Source: Nonomuraea candida | Lineage (GTDB): Bacteria > Actinomycetota > Actinomycetes > Streptosporangiales > Streptosporangiaceae | Assembly: GCF_000725485.1 (NCBI RefSeq) | Contig: NZ_JOAG01000069.1 | Span: 1 to 29,148 of the forward strand | Length of the DNA stretch: 29,148 nt | Direction of reading: 5' to 3' | In this document: piece after piece, positions 23,434-29,148 of the stretch | How the letters are laid out: the number at the start of each line of letters is the position of its first letter | Position numbering within the stretch: the stretch's first letter is position 1 | The notes under the pieces: generated by a model | The model's database searches: none | Told to the model about the DNA's origin: nothing | Seen by the model: the letters and a program-made list of their open reading frames with translations, nothing else | Position numbers and translations under genes: made by a program

Positions 23434-24960
23434 TCACGGGGTCATCCGGGCGGCGATCACGGCCGCCTGGGCGTTGTTCTCCGCCACCAGGACGCCGGCC
23501 TCGCGCAGCCGCGCCACGACGGCCGAACGGTCCTGCGGGTCGTCGTCGGTGCCGCAGACGTGCGCGACGAACGCCGGCGCCGGGCCCTCGCGCACGGCCC
23601 GCGCCTGTTCGATGGCTTCCAGCAGGCCGGAGACCGGGTCGTCGGCCGCGCCGTACCCGAGGACGACGTCGAAGAGCACGACGGCGGTGGCCGGGTCGAC
23701 GGCCTCGGCGAGCAGCCGCTCGTCGCGCGGCGCCGGGTCGATCATGGGATGCGGCCGGCCGCGCGTGAACACGTCGTCGCCCAGGTCGAGGAGCGTGTGC
23801 CCGGTGCTGACGGCGACGTCGGCCGGCATGGTGTTGCCCGCCACGGGGGTGTTCGACGCGGCCCGGATGCCCTCGGCCCGGGCCAGGAGCTGCGCCTCGT
23901 AGCAGAACGTGCCGCCGCTGAACACGCCGCGCAGGTCACGCTGCCCCGGCGCGAAACACACCTGTTCGTACGCCTCCGCCGGGCTTTCCGCGGGCCGGTC
24001 CGCGCCTCGTACGAGCGCCACGGCGGCGTCGGCGGCGCCGGCCAGCGTGGCGGCGAACCGCACCCCCGGCGTGTCGCCGCCGAACGCGGCAGGGTCGGCG
24101 CCGAGGAAGCAGATCACGACGGGCACGTCGAGCGCGCGCGCCTCCTCCACGACGGCCTTGGCGACCGTCTCGGCCGGGGGCTTGGAGAGCAGCACGATGA
24201 CGTCGGTCCCGTCGTCGGCGGCGAGCGCGCGGAGACCGCGGAGCATGGAGATCGCGCCGACCTCCGCCGACAGGTCGTGCCCGCCGGTGCCGAGCGCCTG
24301 CGAGACGCCCTCCCCGAGCTGGTGGATCCGGGAGGTGATCTCCTGCATGCCGGTTCCCGACGCGCCCACCACGCCGATCCGGCCGCGCCGTACGACGTTG
24401 GCGAAGCCGAGCGGGAGGCCGTTCACGATCGCGGTGCCGCAGTCGGGGCCCATGACGAGCAGGTCGCGTTCCTCGGCGAAGCGCTTGATCTCGATCTCCT
24501 GGTCGAGCGGCACGTTGTCGCTGAAGACCATGACGTTCAGCCCGAGCCGCAGCGCCTTGAGCGCCTCGGCGGCGGCGTACGGGCCGGGCACCGAGATCAG
24601 CGCCAGGTTGTGCGCCGGGTTCTCCTCCACGGCCTGCCGCAGGCTCCTGAGCGGCGGCGCGGCCACCTCGCCACCGGCCCCGCGGGACGACGGCTGCTCC
24701 GACAGCCGCTCGTCGGCCAGCTCCAGCGCCCGGACGGTGGCCGGCTCGTCGCCCATGACCGCGACGACCAGGTCGCCGGGACCGGCGTCCACCTCGCCCA
24801 GCCCGGCCTCCCGGAGGTTGTCCAGGTTGGTGCCGGTTCCCATCACGACGGAGGCCGCTTGGATGCCGGGCAGCTCGGCCAGCGCCGCGGAGAGCGCCAT
24901 CAGGGCAACGGAGTCCTGATAGCGGTTGGGGTAGATGCGATGTTCGCGAATGCTGCTCAT
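23434..24960 (-). CDS. allF: AllF/FdrA-like carbamoyltransferase subunit
   Basis: 508 residues. The FdrA family is related to succinyl-CoA synthetase alpha subunits. There is a GPDCGTAIV motif (171-179), VGASGTGMQEITSRIHQLGEGVS (198-220) and GTGGHDLS (224-231), which corresponds to the active-site histidine region of the synthetases. The start ATG at 24960 has GGAAGG upstream and overlaps the AllH-like stop by ATGA. In E. coli it is a subunit of oxamic transcarbamylase. Residues about 90-100 are a short low-complexity loop. The protein is cytoplasmic. Confidence 0.88.
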   Translation of the reverse strand: MSSIREHRIYPNRYQDSVALMALSAALAELPGIQAASVVMGTGTNLDNLREAGLGEVDAGPGDLVVAVMGDEPATVRALELADERLSEQPSSRGAGGEVAAPPLRSLRQAVEENPAHNLALISVPGPYAAAEALKALRLGLNVMVFSDNVPLDQEIEIKRFAEERDLLVMGPDCGTAIVNGLPLGFANVVRRGRIGVVGASGTGMQEITSRIHQLGEGVSQALGTGGHDLSAEVGAISMLRGLRALAADDGTDVIVLLSKPPAETVAKAVVEEARALDVPVVICFLGADPAAFGGDTPGVRFAATLAGAADAAVALVRGADRPAESPAEAYEQVCFAPGQRDLRGVFSGGTFCYEAQLLARAEGIRAASNTPVAGNTMPADVAVSTGHTLLDLGDDVFTRGRPHPMIDPAPRDERLLAEAVDPATAVVLFDVVLGYGAADDPVSGLLEAIEQARAVREGPAPAFVAHVCGTDDDPQDRSAVVARLREAGVLVAENNAQAAVIAARMTP

Positions 24961-25790
24961 GCCGCCTTCCGATCTGGGGAGAAGCCGAGTACGCGCAGGC
25001 CGAGCAGGACGCCGGCGACGCCGTCGGCTCCCGAGCTGGCCCCCACGCGCAGCGCGGCCTTGGTGCGGGCCGGTAGGCCGGCTCCGCTGACGAGCGCGTC
25101 CACCAGGCCGATGATCGGCTCGCTGAAGTGGCCTTCGGCAGCGAGCCGCAGGTAGTGGGCGCCGACGTCGGTGGTGCGGTGGGCGTGCACGCGCACGCCG
25201 TCCGCGAGGGTGTGGAAAGCCCGTGCGGCGGGCCGGCCGATCCGTGACAGGACGGCCAGCGTGCCGACCAGCAGGTCGTCGCCGCTGGGGGTCAGGCCGG
25301 GCCCGAAGCCGACCAGCCGGGCCACGGCCCCCGGCACCTCGTACGGCCGGTCGGTCAGCGCCTCCAGCAGGCGCTCCGCCCGTACGTCGAGGCCCGGCAC
25401 ACCGATGCCCCTGGCCAAGACGTGCCGTTCGCGCAGCTCGGCGACCTGCTCGGCGCCGGTGATCACGGACCGCGCGCGTACCGGTGTCGGTGACAGTGAC
25501 AGTGGCGGTGTCGGTGGCGGCGGCGGCGTCCAGACCGGCACGGCTCGCAGGTCGAGCACATGCGGACCGAACGACAGGATCCCCGCCGAGCAACGTACGG
25601 GCTCGCCTGCCCGCGCCTCCGGCCTCCACCCCGTCACCCGGACGGACGTCGGCGTGTGCGGCGCGGCGGCGTCGTGGACGGTCAGCAGGAGGCCGTCCAC
25701 GACCAGGTTGCACGCGGTCGCGAAGACGCTGTGCACCGTCCCCGCGAAGCCCGGCCCCGGCACCAGGTAACCCTGGGAGACGGCGACCAT
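24957..25790 (-). CDS. allH: AllH/YlbF-like (DUF2877) carbamoyltransferase subunit
   Basis: 277 residues. DUF2877 signatures are VGFGPGLTPSGDDLLVGTLA (160-179) and VGASSGADGVAGVLLGL near the C-terminus. It is the third subunit of the oxamic-transcarbamylase-type complex. Residues 88-103 are a Pro/Ser/Thr run (TPPPPPTPPLSLSPTP) encoded by a low-complexity stretch at 25483-25530. This is unlike the rest of the gene and probably an inserted linker. The start codon ATG at 25790 is 6 nt past the amidohydrolase stop with only a weak ribosome site, so coupling is likely. Confidence 0.85.
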   Translation of the reverse strand: MVAVSQGYLVPGPGFAGTVHSVFATACNLVVDGLLLTVHDAAAPHTPTSVRVTGWRPEARAGEPVRCSAGILSFGPHVLDLRAVPVWTPPPPPTPPLSLSPTPVRARSVITGAEQVAELRERHVLARGIGVPGLDVRAERLLEALTDRPYEVPGAVARLVGFGPGLTPSGDDLLVGTLAVLSRIGRPAARAFHTLADGVRVHAHRTTDVGAHYLRLAAEGHFSEPIIGLVDALVSGAGLPARTKAALRVGASSGADGVAGVLLGLRVLGFSPDRKAA

Positions 25791-25796
25791 GACGAG

Positions 25797-26465
25797 CTAG
25801 CCGTTCAGCAGGTCCACGGCGCGCTTGGAGTCCGACACCCAGCCGAAGATCGCGCCCTGGGCCTTGATCATGTCGAGCCCGACCCGGAGGAACTCGGGGA
25901 AGTAGGAGCCCACGCAGTCCTCCAGGACCACGCACTCGAACCCGCGGTCGTTCGCCTCGCGCACGGTGGTGTGCACGCACACCTCAAGGGTCACGCCGCA
26001 GACCAGCAGCGTACGGATCCCCCGGCTGCGCAGGATCGCTTCGAGGTCGGTGGCGTAGAACGCGCCCTTGCCCGGCTTGTCGATCACCGGCTCGCCCTCG
26101 ATCGGGTAGAGCTCGGGGATGATGTCGTGGCCCTCCTCGCCGCGGACCAGGATACGGCCCATCGGCCCGTCGGTGCCGATGAACGTCTTGCCGCCCCTCG
26201 TACGCTTGGCGGGCGGGCAGTCCGCGAGGTCGGTACGGTGGCCCTCGCGGGTGTGGATCACCAGCATCCCGGCGGCCCGAGCCGCCTCCAGGACGGCCCG
26301 CGTCGGCTCGATCGCGCCGCGCAGCAGCGACACGTCGTTGCCGAGCAGCTCGCCGAAACCGCCCGGCTGCAGGAAGTCCCGCTGCATGTCGATCACGACC
26401 AGCGCCGTCGTCGCCGGGTCCAGTTCCAGATCGAACGGCTCGGCTGCAATGCTCCTGGCAGTCAC
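25797..26465 (-). CDS. Isochorismatase-family amidohydrolase, biuret-hydrolase-like
   Basis: 222 residues from GTG 26465, chosen for the AAGGGAG site 7 nt upstream; a GTG at 26498 is an in-frame alternative. The cysteine-hydrolase triad is visible: Asp26 in VVIDMQRDF, Lys133 in [14 protein letters not shown] and Cys163 in [12 protein letters not shown]. The segment [18 protein letters not shown] with [27 protein letters not shown] closely resembles, from memory, rhizobial biuret hydrolase, though RutB-like and N-carbamoyl amidases share much of it. It probably removes ammonia from a ureide to give the carbamoyltransferase substrate. It is the first gene of the operon, divergent from lysR. Confidence 0.82.
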   Translation of the reverse strand: MTARSIAAEPFDLELDPATTALVVIDMQRDFLQPGGFGELLGNDVSLLRGAIEPTRAVLEAARAAGMLVIHTREGHRTDLADCPPAKRTRGGKTFIGTDGPMGRILVRGEEGHDIIPELYPIEGEPVIDKPGKGAFYATDLEAILRSRGIRTLLVCGVTLEVCVHTTVREANDRGFECVVLEDCVGSYFPEFLRVGLDMIKAQGAIFGWVSDSKRAVDLLNG

Positions 26466-26531
26466 AGGCCAACTCCCTTGGTGTCCAGCGGTGTTCACGC
26501 TCGGTACCCAGACTGCCTTCTACCAGGCTAT

Positions 26532-26544
26532 TCTGTCCAACAGA
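26532..26544. promoter_or_regulatory. LysR-type T-N11-A dyad 1
   Basis: TCTGT-CCA-ACAGA is a perfect 5-bp dyad with the T-N11-A form of LysR recognition sites. It is extended by CTA/TAG (26528-26547) across a one-base bulge. It lies between the divergent operon and lysR starts, 67 bp from the GTG of the amidohydrolase. Confidence 0.65.
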
Positions 26545-26561
26545 TAGAGTCGGTCGCCTTC

Positions 26562-26576
26562 ATCGAAACGGTCGAT
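26562..26576. promoter_or_regulatory. LysR-type T-N11-A dyad 2 at the lysR start
   Basis: ATCGA-AACGG-TCGAT is a perfect 5-bp dyad; its inner 13 bases (26563-26575) also fit T-N11-A. It is spaced 31 bp (about three helical turns) from dyad 1 and ends 2 nt before the lysR ATG. This position suits autorepression. The two cores differ in sequence, so one may be the activation site and the other incidental. Confidence 0.5.
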
Positions 26577-26578
26577 AA

Positions 26579-27460
26579 ATGGAGCTCAGGCAGCTGTCAC
26601 ACTTCCTCGCCGTGGCCCGGCGACGCAGCTTCACCCAGGCCGCCCACGACGTGAACGTCGTCCAGTCGTCACTGAGCGCATCCATCCGCCAGCTCGAACG
26701 CGAGCTCGGCGCCACCCTCTTCGACCGGACCACCCGCAGGGTCGAGCTCAGCCCGGCGGGCCGCGCGCTCCTCCCGATCGCCCGCCACATCCTCGCCGAC
26801 GCCCGCGCGGCCAGGGCCGAGATCTCCGCCGTCCAGGGGCTGCTGCACGGTCAGGTGGCGCTCGGCACGATCCAGATGCTCACCTGGGTCGACCTCGCGG
26901 ACGTGCTGGCGCGCTTCACCAAGGCGTACCCCGGGGTCGAGATCAGCCTCCTGGAGGCCCCGGTCGACGAGATGATCGAGGCCCTGCGCAGCGGCGAGCT
27001 GGACCTCGCCTACCTCGCCTGCGGCATGGACGAGCTGCCCGCGGCGCTCACGGTGATCGACAGCGACACCGAGCCGCTGGCGGTGGTCGCGGGCCCCGGT
27101 CATCCGCTGGCCGAGCAGCCGGGCGTCCGGCTGGCCGACCTGGCGGCGGAGTCGTTCGTGGAGTTCCAGGCCGGGACCGGGTTGCAGACCGTCGTCGACC
27201 GGCTGTGCCACGACGCGGGGCTCAAGCGGCGGATCGTGCTCAGGACCACCCAGCTCGACCTGCTGGTCTCGCTGGTGAGGCACGGGCTGGGGATCGCCGT
27301 CCTGCCTGTGGGGGTGGCCAGGCAGGCCGGCCTGAAGGCCGTCCCGATCATCGGGAACACCGCCACCCGCACGGTCGCGCTGGTCACCCGGACGGGCCAC
27401 GACAGCAACCCGGCCGTACGGGCTCTGCTCGACCTCCTGCGCCCTCAGACCGTGTCTTGA
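26579..27460 (+). CDS. LysR-family transcriptional regulator
   Basis: 293 residues. The N-terminal winged helix-turn-helix is FLAVARRRSFTQAAHDVNVVQSSLSASIRQLERELGATLFDR, the defining LysR signature. The substrate-binding domain starts near residue 90 (GQVALGTIQMLTW) with LDLAYLACG and LVRHGLGIAVLPVGVA as ligand-pocket segments. It is divergent from the ureide operon, with two T-N11-A dyads between, and is almost certainly its activator, responding to the ureide or a breakdown product. There is no Shine-Dalgarno before the ATG; the transcript may be leaderless. Confidence 0.93.
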   Translation: MELRQLSHFLAVARRRSFTQAAHDVNVVQSSLSASIRQLERELGATLFDRTTRRVELSPAGRALLPIARHILADARAARAEISAVQGLLHGQVALGTIQMLTWVDLADVLARFTKAYPGVEISLLEAPVDEMIEALRSGELDLAYLACGMDELPAALTVIDSDTEPLAVVAGPGHPLAEQPGVRLADLAAESFVEFQAGTGLQTVVDRLCHDAGLKRRIVLRTTQLDLLVSLVRHGLGIAVLPVGVARQAGLKAVPIIGNTATRTVALVTRTGHDSNPAVRALLDLLRPQTVS

Positions 27461-27473
27461 TGGGCGATCTTCC

Positions 27474-27590
27474 GTGGCACAGGTCGTGGAAGCGTTCTGT
27501 CGAGCTGAGCTCATGCGGCGCAACTACTTCCACGCCGTCCTGGAGGCGCCCAAGAGCGCGGCCGACAAGCTGCGAGCTCTGACCAATAAT
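27474..27590 (+). pseudogene. Fragment resembling TIGR02391-family protein
   Basis: The frame opened by GTG 27474 reads VVEAFCRAELMRRNYFHA then VLEAPKSAADKLRALT. This resembles the internal core of TIGR02391 proteins (typically '...NYFHAVLEATKSVADKIR'). The similarity ends abruptly near residue 37 and nothing upstream or downstream continues it. It is a remnant, not a functional gene. The following ~120 bp belong to neither this family nor the TPR fragment. A weak IS630-transposase-like string on the minus strand there was not convincing. Confidence 0.45.
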
Positions 27591-27714
27591 GCGCGAGGGT
27601 CCCTTGTTGAGTTCGTGCTCCAGCGCTTGCGGCAGCGCCGGGCGGGTGAGCCTCTGGCGCGGAACGCCGCGAACCCACCCCGCCTGCCACGCCATCGGCC
27701 GAACCAGGTGGAGG

Positions 27715-28095
27715 TGCTCCTGGCGCGCTCGGAGCTGGCTCGCTTCCAGAGTCTGCACACCGAAGCGCTGGCCCACGCCGACTGTGCGCGGCACCTGGCA
27801 GGCAAGGGGTACGCGCTGGCGCTGGGCAAGGCGCACAGCGCCATCTCGGTCGCCTGTCTCGGCCTGGGCGACCTGGCCTCCTGCGAGGAACAGTGCGAGC
27901 AGGCGCCGCAGGTGTCCCGGCGAACCGAGCAGCGGCCCGCCCCGGGCCAGAACGCTGATCATTTGGGGCAGGTGCTGCGGGCAACGGGCAGGCAGGGCGC
28001 GGTTCGGTCGGCTTGGCAGCGCGCACGCCATCGCCAAGAAGGCCGGCGCGCCGGAACGGACGGAGGCGTTCGCGTTGCTGCACGCCCCGTCCTGA
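27715..28095 (+). pseudogene. Frameshifted TPR C-terminal remnant of a SARP/transcriptional-regulator-like gene
   Basis: Codons 27720-28022 encode TPR-like helices: LHTEALAHADCARHLAGKGYALALGKAH, SAISVACLGLGDLASCEEQCEQ and LGQVLRATGRQ..AVRSAWQR. The natural continuation AHAIAKKAGAPERTEAFALL, then the stop, lies in the next frame (to 28095). A frameshift therefore sits near 28022, with another likely local change around 'GQNADHLG' (about 27950-27960). No N-terminal regulatory or NB-ARC domain remains. Such TPR arrays form the C-termini of AfsR/SARP and XRE-TPR regulators; which one cannot be decided. Confidence 0.6.
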
Positions 28096-28105
28096 TCCGG
28101 CCCGG

Positions 28106-28789
28106 TCAAGAGAGGACGCCGGACTGTCCGGGCTCTTTTCCATTCGGGCATGTTCCCGGCCGGTACGTGCCCGTCACGTCCTCCGGAGCGATCTCGCTGA
28201 TCACGACGTCGTCGGCCACGCTCACGACCCGGGAATCCCGCATGAAGACGTGGGTGTAGGTGCGTCCTGTGGGAAGCAGCCTCAGCTCGTAACGAAAGCC
28301 GTCCTTGATCCGGACGTAGAGGCCGTTGTCCTCTGAGAAACCGCCGGCATCCTCTTGCGGTCGCAGCGGTCCCACGGCGTCCAGGAGCACGTCCTCCAGT
28401 GTGGGTTTCGCCGAAATGCGCTCCCGCCTGATCTCGCACAGATCTTCCCGGAACTCGGTCCGCTCATCATCGGGCGCGGCCCAGTGGACCACCAGTTTCT
28501 TGCCGCCTCCGCCGCTCCCCGGTTCACCGGTCATCGTGCTGTGCAGCCTGGTCACCCGTTCACCGGACTCGTCGACCACGACTTTCAACTGGACCCGGGA
28601 GAATTTGGACGCGAACGCCTTCGGATCGGCATTGTCGTGGCCGAGAAAGGACTGGAGGCGGAAACTGATGGCATAGGCGTCCAGAGCCGGGCCACGCCGC
28701 GCGGTCACCACGAAGAAGACAGCCGTGACGAGAACGCTGAGCACGAGGGCCCAGTACAGCGTTTTAGCGAAGGCGGCCGGAAGACGCAC
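28106..28789 (-). CDS. Membrane-anchored protein of unknown function
   Basis: 227 residues from GTG 28789, supported by GGGGGAG 7 nt upstream. A single N-terminal membrane helix (YWALVLSVLVTAVFFVVTA, about 12-30) anchors a predicted extracytoplasmic, strand-rich domain with no recognised motif. A Gly-rich loop lies near residue 92. The pattern (short cytoplasmic tail, TM, soluble domain) is common for actinomycete cell-envelope proteins. Its start overlaps the frame of the upstream gene by 26 bp, so the two are probably co-transcribed. Confidence 0.7.
   Translation of the reverse strand: MRLPAAFAKTLYWALVLSVLVTAVFFVVTARRGPALDAYAISFRLQSFLGHDNADPKAFASKFSRVQLKVVVDESGERVTRLHSTMTGEPGSGGGGKKLVVHWAAPDDERTEFREDLCEIRRERISAKPTLEDVLLDAVGPLRPQEDAGGFSEDNGLYVRIKDGFRYELRLLPTGRTYTHVFMRDSRVVSVADDVVISEIAPEDVTGTYRPGTCPNGKEPGQSGVLS
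28108..28139 (+). terminator. Rho-independent-like terminator
   Basis: Outer stem AAGAG/CTCTT and inner stem CCGGA-CTG-TCCGG, followed by TTTT on the plus strand. It would end transcription from the lysR/pseudogene direction. It also overlaps the last codons of the minus-strand gene. Confidence 0.55.
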
Positions 28790-29120
28790 GTCTCACTCCC
28801 CCACGAAATCTCCAAGAGCGCCGACGGCGCGACCTGATCTCGGCCGGCGGCAGGCCCTCCACCCGCACCAGCAGACATCGCAGACGGCCCACCGCCGCCG
28901 CCACCCAGAACCGGCCCATCAGCCGGTGCACGGGCACGCTTTCCCTTCGCCCGCTCGACAGGACGGCATCGACCCGCACCTCCGCCTCGCTCATTCCCCA
29001 CACCAGGATCGACCGTCGCCGGCTGAAGGGGCCGGCCTTGGCCGTGTGCTGACGCTCGCCCATGACCGGCATGGTGGCGGCCACTCTCCGGTGTTCCTCG
29101 CTGAAAACGCTCATTCTCAT
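28764..29120 (-). CDS. Hypothetical small basic protein
   Basis: Up to 118 residues from ATG 29120; later starts (29114, or the ATG of MGERQHTAK) are possible. The core SILVWGMSEAEVRVDAVLSSGRRESVPVHRLMGRFWVAAAVGRLRCLLVRVEGLPPAEI looks like a small beta-rich fold, and the C-terminus is Arg/Ser-rich. I do not recognise the family. It overlaps the downstream gene by 26 bp. The frame stays open to the right window edge, so the true start could lie outside. Confidence 0.45.
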   Translation of the reverse strand: MRMSVFSEEHRRVAATMPVMGERQHTAKAGPFSRRRSILVWGMSEAEVRVDAVLSSGRRESVPVHRLMGRFWVAAAVGRLRCLLVRVEGLPPAEIRSRRRRSWRFRGGVRRASSGRLR

Positions 29121-29148
29121 GCGATCCGGCCTGGCCGCGGGTCCTTGG

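Noticed and set aside
27590..27700. Minus-strand string resembling an IS630-type transposase (RLTRPALPQALEHELNKGP)
   Set aside because: Only about 20 residues are similar. No DDE motif, inverted repeats or TA duplication were visible.

Overview
The window is high-GC DNA with GTG/TTG starts, tight ATGA/GTGA stop-start overlaps, type VII (ESX)-type small proteins, an F420-type LLM gene remnant, NarL-type two-component pairs and very large kinase/WD40 and caspase proteins. Together these point to a filamentous actinomycete, most likely Streptosporangiales (Nonomuraea-like). The genus is an inference and there is no rRNA or tRNA in the window to settle it. No CRISPR array, intact insertion sequence or origin was seen.

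Left part (1-3 kb): two small YbaB/EbfC-like genes on the minus strand diverge from a plus-strand trio: an ESX-type small helical protein, a WXG/PPE-like protein with a Gly/Arg-rich linker and a short C-terminal domain, and a HEAT-repeat protein. This reads as a small ESX-secreted polymorphic-toxin/immunity module ending at a strong hairpin. From 3.1 to 10.5 kb there follow an MDR quinone oxidoreductase, a DUF998 membrane protein translationally coupled to a histidine kinase/response regulator pair, a frameshifted remnant of an F420-dependent LLM oxidoreductase, a secreted S33 tripeptidyl-peptidase-like hydrolase, and divergent from it a second histidine kinase/response regulator pair.

Middle (10.5-19 kb): a 1256-residue Ser/Thr kinase carries a STAND-type C-terminal arm, one membrane helix and a WD40 propeller interrupted by an in-frame minisatellite. 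Next come an NmrA-type NAD(P)-binding protein and a divergent TetR regulator, with two near-identical palindromic operators between them. An 850-residue EACC1-caspase protein with an EF-hand loop and a multi-span membrane tail follows. The kinase and the caspase are of the architectures described in actinobacterial conflict/programmed-death systems.

Right part (19-29 kb): a seven-gene, almost fully overlapping operon encodes an isochorismatase-family amidohydrolase resembling biuret hydrolase, AllH/AllF/AllG-type carbamoyltransferase subunits, carbamate kinase, a stand-alone allophanate-hydrolase C-terminal domain and an NCS1 permease. A divergent LysR regulator controls it through two T-N11-A dyads. 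The set implies uptake of a ureide, removal of ammonia, phosphorolysis to carbamoyl phosphate, and ATP recovery by carbamate kinase. After the lysR gene lies a gene graveyard (a TIGR02391-like fragment joined to a frameshifted TPR/SARP-like C-terminus), then two small minus-strand proteins of unknown function.
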